This document shows positions 1 to 8,754 of a DNA stretch of 64,000 nt, in pieces; within the stretch, counting starts at the first letter, position 1; every line of letters begins with the position of its first letter. The stretch covers positions 457,501-521,500 of the forward strand of contig NZ_CP043639.1 of the NCBI RefSeq assembly GCF_014217605.1, in the 5' to 3' direction. The position numbers were made by a program, and so were the translations under genes. The notes beneath the pieces are model-generated. The model saw only the letters and a program-made list of their open reading frames with translations, searched no databases and was not told where the DNA came from. This DNA comes from Sphingomonas sp. NBWT7 (GTDB lineage Bacteria > Pseudomonadota > Alphaproteobacteria > Sphingomonadales > Sphingomonadaceae).

Positions 1-1032
<1,032 letters not shown>

Positions 1033-1227
1033 GTCCCACCATCAACGACAGCCCTGGCTGTCCAAGACGGTCGGATGATGAAAGCTCGACGCCAGAAACA
1101 ACAAGCTCTTCAATGTGCACGCATCGATTTTAAACCTAACTCGTAACCCCGTCCGAATGGCATCCGCCATCTCGCCGGGGTCCCCGCGAACCATCATCTC
1201 GCGGGGCTGCCGCCGCCGGCTTCATTG

Positions 1228-1342
1228 CCTGGTGACCATAGCGTCGGTGTCCCACCCGATCCCATCCCGAACTCGGCCGTGAAACCCGACTGCGCCAATG
1301 GTACTATCGCTTAAGCGATGGAAGAGTAGGTCGTCGCCAGGC
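1228..1342 (+). rRNA. rrf: 5S ribosomal RNA
   Basis: About 115 nt, starting CCTGGTGACC and ending GGTCGTCGCCAGG, so that the two ends pair into helix I. The internal CCATCCCGAACTCGG block is the conserved loop B/C region of bacterial 5S rRNA. It follows the 23S gene by about 195 nt, the normal order of an rrn operon. The exact ends may shift by one or two bases. Confidence 0.95.
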
Positions 1343-1456
1343 ATTGCAGCCGGCGCGCATACGAGAAGAACCCATTCGCAAACTCGTCCCCAAAGGACAC
1401 CGTCGCCTCCGCCACAAAGCGGAGGCGCTCGTGTCTCAAGGACAAAACTTCAGTGT

Positions 1457-1533
<77 letters not shown>

Positions 1534-1541
1534 AAACTAAC

Positions 1542-1579
1542 AGAACAGCCCCCAGCGCCTCCGCGCTGGGGGCTGTTCT
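1542..1579 (+). terminator. rrn operon terminator hairpin
   Basis: A perfect 16-bp inverted repeat (1542-1557 with 1564-1579, core CAGCCCCCAGCG) closes a 6-nt loop directly after the initiator tRNA. It is followed by a moderately T-rich stretch. It is very likely the intrinsic terminator of the ribosomal RNA operon. Confidence 0.9.
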
Positions 1580-1781
1580 CGTTCTGGGCGAGTGTGAAAA
1601 GGTTCGATATCCTCGCTACGATTCGCACCACGCCTCAACCGTCTTCGCTGACATAGCTTGGTGCATGTTCGCCACGCACAAACAAAAAGGCGGCAGCCTC
1701 ACGACGGCCCACTCCGGCTAGCTCTGGTTACTGCAAGGTACGCCAGCCCTCATCAGTTGATTGAGATTACGTAGAATTTGC
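1580..1781. other. intergenic region after the rRNA operon
   Basis: No gene is supported between the rrn terminator and the stress-type promoter at 1782. Short open frames here lack ribosome sites and family resemblance. Nothing else was recognised. Confidence 0.5.
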
Positions 1782-1807
1782 GGAACGGGCGGTGAACTGT
1801 CCTCGTT
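1782..1807 (+). promoter_or_regulatory. EcfG-type general stress promoter
   Basis: GGAAC at 1782-1786, 17 nt spacer, CGTT at 1804-1807. This matches the alphaproteobacterial EcfG consensus (GGAAC, 16-17 nt, CGTT). It lies 26 nt before the chosen start of the SRPBCC gene at 1834, leaving room for the GAGGAGAAGG ribosome site. The match is seen in the sequence; the sigma assignment is inference. Confidence 0.75.
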
Positions 1808-1833
1808 GGATTACCATTCCCGAGGAGAAGGCA

Positions 1834-2442
1834 ATGGCGGATCCAGCCCATACGGCGTCAGCGGACGATGCGCCGCTCTACACGTCGAAACATCGCGCGG
1901 CCGCGGTGGCGGCAGCGATGCATGGCTCGATCGATGCCCCGGCGGACGGCAATCCGGACGCACTGGTCGCGCGCAGCGTCACGATCAATCGACCGCCCGA
2001 CGAGCTTTACGCCTATTGGCGCGATTTGCCGCAGCTCGCGACGTTTATGGAGAATGTCGAGCGGATTGAAATGCTCGACGATCTGCGCTCGCGCTGGGTA
2101 GTAAAGGCGCCGGCGGGCCGCGACGTCGAGTGGGTTGCGCAGATCACTGAGGATCGGCCGGGCGATGTGATCGCTTGGGCGTCCGAGGAGGGGGCCGAGG
2201 TGCCCAATAGCGGGCGCGTCGAGTTTCGCGACGCGTCGGGCGGACGCGGCACGGTCGTCACCGCGACGATCCTCTATGATCCGCCGGCAGGCGCGATCGG
2301 CAAGCTGATCGCCAAGCTGTTCCAGCGTGAGCCCGCGATCCAGGCGCGGCGTGACCTGCGCCGCTTCAAGCAACTGATGGAAACGGGCGAGATCGCCACC
2401 GGCGCCCGCAACCAGCGCCTCGTTCAGGAAGGAAAGAACTGA
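1834..2442 (+). CDS. SRPBCC family protein (polyketide cyclase/dehydrase-like)
   Basis: A 202-residue cytosolic protein of the START/SRPBCC helix-grip fold, related to the family often labelled cyclase or COG5637. The domain spans about residues 45-180: [18 protein letters not shown] marks the first strand and helix, followed by the [15 protein letters not shown] segment. Such domains bind small hydrophobic ligands; the ligand here is unknown. The start is the ATG behind a strong GAGGAGAAGG site; an in-frame upstream ATG at 1792 falls inside the promoter and is rejected. The stop overlaps the next start (TGATG), so it is translationally coupled to the alcohol dehydrogenase. This pairing with a zinc ADH recurs in sphingomonads. 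Confidence 0.88.
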   Translation: MADPAHTASADDAPLYTSKHRAAAVAAAMHGSIDAPADGNPDALVARSVTINRPPDELYAYWRDLPQLATFMENVERIEMLDDLRSRWVVKAPAGRDVEWVAQITEDRPGDVIAWASEEGAEVPNSGRVEFRDASGGRGTVVTATILYDPPAGAIGKLIAKLFQREPAIQARRDLRRFKQLMETGEIATGARNQRLVQEGKN

Positions 2443-3632
2443 TGCGCGCTCTGGCTTGGCACGGGAAGCACGACGTGCGCGTCGACACGGTTGACGATCC
2501 CGAGATCCTCAACCCGCGCGACGCGATCATCAAGATCACCTCGACCGCGATCTGCGGGTCGGACCTTCACCTCTACGACGGTTACATTCCGACGATGCAG
2601 TCGGGCGATATCCTCGGCCACGAATTCATGGGCGAAGTGGTCGAAACGGGGCCGAAATCGACGCTCAAGAAGGGGCAGCGCGTGGTCGTGCCCTTCACGA
2701 TTTCGTGTGGGTCGTGCTTCCACTGCAGCAAACATCAATATTCGGCGTGCGACAACGGCCTGCCCGCGGACAATCAAGATATCGCGCAGTCGCTGTATGG
2801 CCAGCCGATGGCAGGCCTGTTTGGCTACAGCCACATGACGGGCGGCTATTCGGGCGGGCAGGCTGAGTATGTGCGCGTGCCGTTCAGCGACGTCGGCCCG
2901 ATCGTGATCCCCGACGGCATCGAGGACGAGAAGGTGCTGTTCCTCTCCGACATCCTGCCGACCGGATGGATGGCGGCGGAGAATGCCGACATCGAGCCCG
3001 GCGATACTGTCGCGGTGTGGGGCTGCGGGCCGGTAGGGCTGTTCGCGATCCAGTCGGCGTTCCTGATGGGGGCGGAGCGGGTGATCGCGATCGACCACTT
3101 CCCGCATCGGCTCGAACTCGCCAAGCGCTTCGGCGCCGAGACCATCAACTTCGAGGAGAGCGCGACCTACGAGGCGCTGATGGAGATGACGGGCGGGATC
3201 GGCCCCGACGCGTGCATCGACTCGGTCGGCCTCGAGGCGCACGGGCTGTTCGTCGATAACATCGTCGATCAGATAAAGGCGTCGACCTTTCTCGGCACCG
3301 ATCGCCCGCACTCGATCCGCCAGGCGATCGTCGCGTGTCGCAAGGGCGGCCGCGTCTCGATGCCCGCGGTGTACGGCGGGTTCGTCGACAAGTTTCCGCT
3401 CGGCGCATTCATGGAAAAGGGGCTGACGCTCAAGACCGGGCAGACGCACGTCCAGCATTACATGCCCGGTCTCCTCGCCGCGATCATGGAGGGGAAGATC
3501 GATACGACCTTCCTCATCAGCCACACTTTGCCGCTCGAGAACGCGCCCGATGGGTACCGCATGTTCCACGATCATCAGAACGAGGTGACCAAGGTCGTCC
3601 TGAAACCCGGCCTGGACCGCATCCAGCTCTGA
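2442..3632 (+). CDS. zinc-dependent alcohol dehydrogenase (formaldehyde dehydrogenase-like)
   Basis: A 396-residue medium-chain dehydrogenase of the glutathione-independent formaldehyde dehydrogenase branch. The catalytic zinc site uses Cys38 (ICGSDLH) and the GHE motif near residue 62. The structural zinc loop is [15 protein letters not shown] with four cysteines near residues 87-101. The NAD-binding Rossmann motif [11 protein letters not shown] lies near 190. The length is normal for this branch. It probably oxidises alcohols or aldehydes with NAD(P); the substrate cannot be told. It is the second gene of the stress-promoter operon, sharing a base with the SRPBCC stop, with an SDR following after 45 nt. 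Confidence 0.92.
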   Translation: MRALAWHGKHDVRVDTVDDPEILNPRDAIIKITSTAICGSDLHLYDGYIPTMQSGDILGHEFMGEVVETGPKSTLKKGQRVVVPFTISCGSCFHCSKHQYSACDNGLPADNQDIAQSLYGQPMAGLFGYSHMTGGYSGGQAEYVRVPFSDVGPIVIPDGIEDEKVLFLSDILPTGWMAAENADIEPGDTVAVWGCGPVGLFAIQSAFLMGAERVIAIDHFPHRLELAKRFGAETINFEESATYEALMEMTGGIGPDACIDSVGLEAHGLFVDNIVDQIKASTFLGTDRPHSIRQAIVACRKGGRVSMPAVYGGFVDKFPLGAFMEKGLTLKTGQTHVQHYMPGLLAAIMEGKIDTTFLISHTLPLENAPDGYRMFHDHQNEVTKVVLKPGLDRIQL

Positions 3633-3677
3633 TCCCCCAGAACGGCGCGCCGTAGCGGCGGGCCAGGAGAAACAATC

Positions 3678-4463
3678 ATGGCCGACAAATTGGCGATCAT
3701 CACCGGCGCGTCGACCGGTATCGGGTTCGAACTGGCAAGCATCGCGGCACGCGAGGGCTACGACATCATCGTCGTCGCCGACGAGCCGCTGATCAACGCC
3801 GCCGCGCGCGATTTCGAGCAGTTCGGCACCAAGGTGGAGGCGGTCGAGGCGGATCTCTCGAGCATCGAGGGCGTCGACCGCGTACTCGATGCAGCGGCGG
3901 GGCGGCGGATCGATGTGGTGTGCGCCAATGCCGCGATCAGCAAGGGCGGGCCGTTCCTCGACGAGAGCGTCGCCGACTGGCGGCGATCGGTCGACACCAA
4001 CATCACCGGCACCGTTTATCTGCTGCAGCGCACACTGCGCGACATGGTGGCGCGCAATTCGGGCAAGATCCTGGTGACGGGGTCGATCGCCGGGTACATC
4101 CCGGGCAGCTTCAACGCGATCTACAATGCGACCAAGGCGTTCGTCGACAATTTCACTGAGGCGCTGCGCGACGAGATCAAGGACGTCGACGGCGTCACGC
4201 TGACGACGCTGATGCCGGGGCCAACCGACACCGAGTTCTTCGCGCGCGCCGACATGCTCGATACGCCGGTGGGCAAAAGCGAGTCGAAGGCCGATCCGGC
4301 TAAGGTCGCGCAGGACGGATGGGACGCGCTGATCGCGGGCAAGGGGCATATCGTCTCTGGCCTGTCGAACAAGCTGCAGGTGATCGGATCGGGGCTGCTG
4401 CCGCAATCGGTGCTCGCGCAGATGCACCGCGGCATGGCGGAACCCGACGGCGGCAAGGAGTGA
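3678..4463 (+). CDS. SDR family NAD(P)-dependent oxidoreductase
   Basis: A classical short-chain dehydrogenase of 261 residues. The cofactor motif TGASTGIG lies at about residues 9-16. CANAAIS is the NNAG-equivalent, and the catalytic Ser and YNATK (Tyr-x3-Lys) follow VTGSIAGYIPGS near residues 136-157. The start ATG has an AGGAGA ribosome site. It sits 45 nt after the alcohol dehydrogenase and is probably the last gene of the operon driven from 1782. The substrate is unknown; the operon suggests carbonyl/alcohol turnover under stress. Confidence 0.92.
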   Translation: MADKLAIITGASTGIGFELASIAAREGYDIIVVADEPLINAAARDFEQFGTKVEAVEADLSSIEGVDRVLDAAAGRRIDVVCANAAISKGGPFLDESVADWRRSVDTNITGTVYLLQRTLRDMVARNSGKILVTGSIAGYIPGSFNAIYNATKAFVDNFTEALRDEIKDVDGVTLTTLMPGPTDTEFFARADMLDTPVGKSESKADPAKVAQDGWDALIAGKGHIVSGLSNKLQVIGSGLLPQSVLAQMHRGMAEPDGGKE

Positions 4464-4489
4464 TCGCCTAGCGATCCCCTGAGGCGATC
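4462..4489 (+). terminator. possible terminator hairpin after the ADH-SDR operon
   Basis: GATCGCCT (4462-4469) pairs perfectly with AGGCGATC (4482-4489) around a 12-nt loop, starting at the SDR stop codon. No T tract follows, so intrinsic termination is uncertain. Confidence 0.4.
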
Positions 4490-4697
4490 GGGCAGGGCTT
4501 CCCCCGCGGCTCGATCCAATCAGGCCTGGCCAACGTGTCAGGCTGCTTCGCCCAACTCTCCTGCTAAGCCTGCACCGCTGGCGGCGATCGCCGCGCGCGA
4601 AAAGTGCTGGCAAGCGCGGACGGGCCCCGGCACACTCGTACGCGAGCCATCGGGATCGCCGCGCCGCGTGCGTGGCGACGGGTGAGGGGAGGGAAGG
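4490..4697. other. intergenic region before the acyl-CoA ligase
   Basis: About 208 nt without a supported gene. It ends in a strong ribosome site (GGGAGGGAAGG) for the gene at 4698. A promoter must lie here, but no clear -35/-10 or EcfG motif was found. Confidence 0.5.
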
Positions 4698-6230
4698 ATG
4701 AGCAACCTGCCGCCGACGTTCGGCGAAGCGCTGGCGCGGCACGCGGTCGAGCGGCCCGATCAGGTCGCGCTGCGCTTCGAGGATCGCGTCACCGACTATG
4801 CGACGTTTGACGCGCATGCGAGCCAGATCGCCAACGGCTTGATCGCGATGGGGATGCGCAAGGGCGATCGCATCGCCTACCTTGGCAAGAACAGCGATTG
4901 GGCGGTCGAGCTTGCGCTCGGCGTAGCGCGGGCGGGGATGATCCTGGTCCCGGTGATCTGGCGGCTCGCGCCGGCGGAAGTCAACAGCATCCTCGCCGAT
5001 TCGGGCGCCGAGATCCTGTTCGTCGAGCCGGCGTTCGAGCGGCTGTTCCCCGTGCCGACCGTGATCGTCCTCGACAATGGCTTCGCGCAGTGGCGCGACG
5101 CGCAGAGCGCCGTACCGCCCGCCGTCTCGGTCGACGAGGACGACGTCGTCCTCCAGCTCTACACCTCGGGCACCACCGGCGCGCCCAAGGGCGTGATGCT
5201 CAGTCATGCCAACGGTATCCGCCAGCGCCAGGCGCAGCTCGACGCGCAGGTCGACTGGCTGCTCGCCAATCCGGGCGACGCGACAATCATCGCGATGCCC
5301 TATGGCCATATCGGGGGGGTCGGCGTTGCGCTTGGCGCAGTCAACAGCGGCCAGGAACTCATCATCCACGCCGAATATGATGCGGGCGCGGTGATGGACG
5401 CGATTGCCGCGCATCGTGTGCGCCGGCTGTTCCTGGTGCCCGCCGCGATCGGGCTGATGCTGCAGCATCCCAAGGCCGCGACCGCCGATTTCTCGTCGAT
5501 TGAGACGCTGTCCTACGGCGCCAGTCCGATCCCGCTGCCGCTGCTCCAGCAGGCGGTGGCGCGGATCGGCTGCGGCTTCGTCCAGGTCTACGGCATGACC
5601 GAGACGTGGGGCTCGATCGTCGCGCTGCCGCCCGAGGATCACCTGCCCGGCCGCGAGCACAAGATGACGGCGGCGGGCAAGGCGCTGCCCGGCGTCGAGC
5701 TGCGCATCCTCGACGAGGACGGCAACGACGTGCCGCCGGGGACGATCGGCGAAGTCGCGATTCGCAGCCCCAACAACACGCGCGGCTATTGGAACAAGCC
5801 TGAGGAGACCGCCAAGGCGCTGATCGGCGACGGCTGGCTGCGCACCGGCGATGCCGGGATCCTCGACGAGGAAGGCTATCTGTTCATCCAGGATCGCATC
5901 AAGGACATGATCATCACGGGTGCCGAGAACGTCTATCCCGCGGAGGTGGAGAGCGCGATCTACGGCCATCCCGCGGTCGCCGACGTCGCCGTGATCGGCG
6001 TGCCCGATCCCAAATGGGGCGAGGCGGTGAAGGCGATGGTCGTGCTGCACCCAGGCGCGGAAGCCGATGCCGTGGCGATCATCGGCCATGCGCGCGAGCG
6101 GATCGCCGGCTTCAAATGCCCCAAGAGCGTCGACTTCATCGACGCGCTGCCGCGCAACCCCTCGGGCAAGATCCTGCGTCGGACGCTGCGCGAGCCGTTC
6201 TGGGCCGGGCTCGATCGAAAGGTGAACTGA
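4698..6230 (+). CDS. AMP-binding acyl-CoA synthetase (fatty/aromatic acid CoA ligase)
   Basis: A 510-residue ANL-superfamily ligase that would activate a carboxylic acid to its CoA thioester via an acyl adenylate. The phosphate-binding loop is LYTSGTTGAPKGV near residue 155. The A5-type motif VYGMTETWG lies near 298, the GWLRTGDAG hinge near 378, and the catalytic lysine in PRNPSGKILRR close to the C-terminus. Length and motif order are complete. The stop shares a base with the next start (TGATG), so it is coupled to the half-length acyl-CoA dehydrogenase, pointing to a beta-oxidation-type pathway. Substrate class is not resolvable from the sequence alone. Confidence 0.92.
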   Translation: MSNLPPTFGEALARHAVERPDQVALRFEDRVTDYATFDAHASQIANGLIAMGMRKGDRIAYLGKNSDWAVELALGVARAGMILVPVIWRLAPAEVNSILADSGAEILFVEPAFERLFPVPTVIVLDNGFAQWRDAQSAVPPAVSVDEDDVVLQLYTSGTTGAPKGVMLSHANGIRQRQAQLDAQVDWLLANPGDATIIAMPYGHIGGVGVALGAVNSGQELIIHAEYDAGAVMDAIAAHRVRRLFLVPAAIGLMLQHPKAATADFSSIETLSYGASPIPLPLLQQAVARIGCGFVQVYGMTETWGSIVALPPEDHLPGREHKMTAAGKALPGVELRILDEDGNDVPPGTIGEVAIRSPNNTRGYWNKPEETAKALIGDGWLRTGDAGILDEEGYLFIQDRIKDMIITGAENVYPAEVESAIYGHPAVADVAVIGVPDPKWGEAVKAMVVLHPGAEADAVAIIGHARERIAGFKCPKSVDFIDALPRNPSGKILRRTLREPFWAGLDRKVN

Positions 6231-6973
6231 TGGACTTCGCACGCACCGACGAGCAGCGAATGCTCGGCGAGACGCTCGACGCGATGCTGACGGTGGCGAG
6301 CAGCGACTGGCGGATCGTTGGCGAGGCAGGGCTCGACGCGCTCGGTATCGCAGCTGCCGACGATGGCCTGGGGGAGGAGGCGCGCGACGCGGCGGTCGTC
6401 GCTGCTGCGTTTGGCCGCGCCAACGTGGTGCTCCCTTGGGCGGAGCATTGGGTCGCGACGCGGCTCGGCGAGCGCGGCGATGGCGGCCCGCGCGCGGCCG
6501 ATCCCGCGGCGGTGCTTGCGCGCGCAGGCAACCAGCGCGCCTGGGCCGAGGACGCGCTGACGGTGCTGCACTGCGCGGAGATCGTCGGTCTGTGTCGCAC
6601 CATGCTGCGCGACGCGGCGCGCTTCGCCAAGGAGCGGCGGCAGTTCGGCGTCGCGATCGCGAGCTTTCAGGCGCTGCGCCACCGCATGGCGGACATGGCG
6701 ATGACGCTCGAACTCGCCGCCGCGATGACCGATGTCGCGATCGATGCGCTCGACGCGGATGACGGGAACGAGGCGGTGCGCGCGAACGCAGTCTCCGCCG
6801 CGCGCGTGACGTGCGACGATGCCGCGCGACTCGTCGGCGAAGGCGCGGTGCAGATCCACGGCGCGATGGGGCTTACCGCCGAACTCGCGCTCGGCGGCTA
6901 CTTCCGACGTGCCCGCACGCTAGCACAGGGCGATGGCACCGCGCGGGCGCACCTGCGCCGCTACGCCGCTTGA
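6230..6973 (+). CDS. half-length acyl-CoA dehydrogenase family protein
   Basis: A 247-residue protein, while normal acyl-CoA dehydrogenases have about 380. It keeps an N-terminal start (MDFARTDEQRMLGETLDAML) and a C-terminal helical domain (RRQFGVAIASFQALRHRMADM, then VQIHGAMGLTAELALGGYFRRA), but the middle beta-barrel that covers the flavin is missing. No frameshift is seen, and it is coupled to the CoA ligase, so it is probably functional. The C-terminal motif resembles the non-catalytic partner type of heteromeric alpha2beta2 dehydrogenases known from steroid side-chain degradation (FadE27/FadE29-like). The likely partner is the full-length enzyme on the other strand at 7315-8463. Confidence 0.8.
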   Translation: MDFARTDEQRMLGETLDAMLTVASSDWRIVGEAGLDALGIAAADDGLGEEARDAAVVAAAFGRANVVLPWAEHWVATRLGERGDGGPRAADPAAVLARAGNQRAWAEDALTVLHCAEIVGLCRTMLRDAARFAKERRQFGVAIASFQALRHRMADMAMTLELAAAMTDVAIDALDADDGNEAVRANAVSAARVTCDDAARLVGEGAVQIHGAMGLTAELALGGYFRRARTLAQGDGTARAHLRRYAA

Positions 6974-6985
6974 TGGGGACGCTGC

Positions 6986-7010
6986 GGAACTGATGCGGAT
7001 CAATGCCGTT
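6986..7010 (+). promoter_or_regulatory. EcfG-type general stress promoter for csbD
   Basis: GGAAC at 6986-6990, 16 nt spacer, CGTT at 7007-7010, an exact consensus match, 56 nt before the csbD start. CsbD-family genes are typical general stress genes, which supports the assignment. Confidence 0.8.
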
Positions 7011-7066
7011 GGATAAGCAAGCGATCGCATGGGCGGTCGCGCCCCTCGAACCAACGGAGCGCCATC

Positions 7067-7249
7067 ATGGGTGAACTCACCGACAAGCTGTCCGCCGCGG
7101 GCAACAAGGTCGCCGGCAACGTCAAGGAAGCCGTCGGCAAGGCGACGGACAATGAGCGTCTTGAAGCCGAAGGCGAGGCGCAGCAGGCGAAGGGTACCGG
7201 CCAGGACGTCAAGGGCAGCGTCAAGGGCGCGCTCGGCGACAAGATCTGA
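7067..7249 (+). CDS. CsbD family stress protein
   Basis: A 60-residue, highly charged, alanine/lysine-rich helical protein of the CsbD family (MGELTDKLSAAGNKVAGNVK, then AVGKATDNERLEAEGEAQQAKG, VKGSVKGALGD). CsbD-like proteins are small, abundant, intrinsically flexible proteins induced by general stress; their molecular role is unknown. The start has a GGAG ribosome site. It is an independent unit with its own EcfG-type promoter, sitting between two acyl-CoA dehydrogenase genes it is unlikely to work with. Confidence 0.92.
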   Translation: MGELTDKLSAAGNKVAGNVKEAVGKATDNERLEAEGEAQQAKGTGQDVKGSVKGALGDKI

Positions 7250-7271
7250 TCAATCCGCCATTGTGACGCGA

Positions 7272-7305
7272 GACGACCGCTCCCTGTCCGGGGGCGGCCG
7301 TTGTC
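7272..7305. terminator. bidirectional hairpin between csbD and the acyl-CoA dehydrogenase
   Basis: An imperfect hairpin, GACGAC-CGCTCCC pairing with GGGGGCG-GTTGTC (one T-G wobble, a 3-nt bulge), lies between two convergent genes. It is a plausible shared terminator, with a short T-rich tail on the csbD side. Confidence 0.55.
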
Positions 7306-7314
7306 GTTTGTGGG

Positions 7315-8463
7315 CTAAGCAGCCTGATCGACGACGACGCGCGCGATCAGATCGCGCTGGATCTCGTTAGATCCGGCGTAGATGCTGCTCGCGCGGTTGT
7401 TAAGATACTTGGGCATCGCGGTGGCGATCGCGTCGGGCGCGTCGTCGAGTGGCTGGTCCCATCCGGCGGCGATCTCGAGTGCGAGCAGGTCGATCCGCTG
7501 CGATGCCTCGGTCCCCAAGACTTTCAGCATCGACGGGCGCACGCCGTCCGCCGGCCCACGACCTTCGAGCACGGCGAGCTCGATTGCTCGCAGCGCGTCG
7601 ATCGCGATCGCCTCGCGCGCCAGTCGCTCGCGGTTGCCCTCATGCCCGAGCCAGCCGATCGCTTCGGCCGCCTCGCGCACCATCGTCAGGTGCGCCGCGA
7701 GCCCCGGCGCGTAGCGACCGCCACGCTCGAACGTCAGCAGATGCTTGGCGACGGTCCACCCGTCATTCTCCGCGCCCAGCCGACCGCTCACCGGCACGCG
7801 AGCGTCGTCGAAGAACACCTGATTGAACTCATGTTCGCCGGCGAGCGTGGTGATCGGAGAGACGGTGACTCCCGGCGTGCTCATCTCGAGCAGCACGAAA
7901 GAAATGCCCGTTTGCGGCCGCCCCTCGGTGCTGGTGCGCACCAGGCAGAACATGCGGTTCGCGAAGTGCGCGTGCGTCGTCCAGATCTTTGAGCCGTTGA
8001 GGACGTAATCGTCGCCGTCGCGCACCGCGCGCAGCTTCAGCGAGGCGAGATCGGAGCCCGATCCCGGCTCCGAATAACCCTGGCACCAGTAATCGTCGCC
8101 CGACAGGATGCGCGGCAGCAGCTCGCCCTTCTGCTCCGGCGTGCCGTAATGCATGATCACCGGCGCGACCATCTTGAGCCCCATCGGCGACAGCGACGGC
8201 GCGTGCGCGCGGGCATATTCCTCCGCCCAGATATAACGCTGGATCTCGTTCCATCCCGTGCCGCCGTGTTCGATCGGCCAGTCGGGCGCGACCCAGCCCT
8301 GCGCGTGCAGGATCTTCTGCCACGGCACGGCGATATCGGGGTGAAGGAACACGCTGGTCCCACGCCGCGCGCCGCGCCGAAGCTCGGGCGTCAGCTTCTC
8401 GTCGAGAAAGGTGCGCACCTCGTCGCGAAAGGTGCGCGCGGCGGCGCTGTTCAGGCTCTCCAT
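7315..8463 (-). CDS. acyl-CoA dehydrogenase (full length)
   Basis: A 382-residue flavoprotein dehydrogenating an acyl-CoA at the alpha-beta bond. It has WPIEHGGTGW in the N-terminal domain, the flavin/substrate segment YWCQGYSEPGSGSDLA near residue 120, KIWTTHAHFA near 160, and C-terminal SIYAGSNEIQRDLIARVV. At the usual catalytic-Glu position of the IYEGT motif there is Ala; this is also common in ChsE-type heteromeric dehydrogenases, where the base lies elsewhere. The ATG at 8463 fits the family's N-terminus (ESLNSAAARTFRDEVRTFL); a GTG at 8529, directly after the stop of the LuxR remnant, is the alternative. Probably the partner of the half-length protein at 6230-6973. Confidence 0.88.
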   Translation of the reverse strand: MESLNSAAARTFRDEVRTFLDEKLTPELRRGARRGTSVFLHPDIAVPWQKILHAQGWVAPDWPIEHGGTGWNEIQRYIWAEEYARAHAPSLSPMGLKMVAPVIMHYGTPEQKGELLPRILSGDDYWCQGYSEPGSGSDLASLKLRAVRDGDDYVLNGSKIWTTHAHFANRMFCLVRTSTEGRPQTGISFVLLEMSTPGVTVSPITTLAGEHEFNQVFFDDARVPVSGRLGAENDGWTVAKHLLTFERGGRYAPGLAAHLTMVREAAEAIGWLGHEGNRERLAREAIAIDALRAIELAVLEGRGPADGVRPSMLKVLGTEASQRIDLLALEIAAGWDQPLDDAPDAIATAMPKYLNNRASSIYAGSNEIQRDLIARVVVDQAA

Positions 8464-8529
8464 CGCGCCATCATGCGCAATGCCGCGCCGCTGTCCACCC
8501 TGACGCTCCTGCCAGGTTAGCCGCTTCAC

Positions 8530-8690
8530 TTACGCATCGGGGCCGAGGAAGCCGTGCCCGGTGGCGATCTGGATCATCCGCGCGCGCGTCGTCGCCCCCA
8601 GTTTCTCGGCGGCGTTGCGCAGGTGGAAGCGCACCGTCGATACCGACAGCGTCAGGACCTTCGCGTGTGGCGACCACCCAGCCTTGCGCA
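8530..8690 (-). pseudogene. LuxR-type helix-turn-helix remnant
   Basis: Read on the minus strand, the frame ending in TAA at 8530-8532 encodes KAGWSPHAKVLTLS, then VSTVRFHLRNAAEKLGATTRARMIQIA, the second half of a LuxR-family HTH (VSxxTVxxHL recognition helix). Only about 50 residues remain; no autoinducer-binding or receiver domain precedes it, because the divergent SDR gene starts at 8755. It is most simply a 5'-truncated regulator. A tiny ATG-initiated HTH-only product starting near 8690 cannot be excluded. Confidence 0.65.
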
Positions 8691-8715
8691 TCGCTGCGGA
8701 TCAGGGCATCGCAAC

Positions 8716-8735
8716 ACCGTAACTGATGTTATGGT
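8716..8735. promoter_or_regulatory. inverted repeat, candidate operator before the SDR gene
   Basis: ACC-G-TAAC-TGAT-GTTA-T-GGT is a 20-bp imperfect palindrome with matching half-sites ACCnTAAC/GTTAnGGT, ending 19 nt before the start at 8755. The shape suits a dimeric repressor of TetR or similar type. No regulator gene of that kind is in the window. Confidence 0.5.
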
Positions 8736-8754
8736 AGATAAAAGGGAGAGGGTG

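Noticed and set aside
2424..6242. A very long open frame on the minus strand across the ADH, SDR and CoA ligase genes
   Set aside because: It is antisense to three genes with complete family motifs. High GC keeps stop codons rare in the opposite frame. Its translation is rich in Arg, Asp and His and matches nothing.
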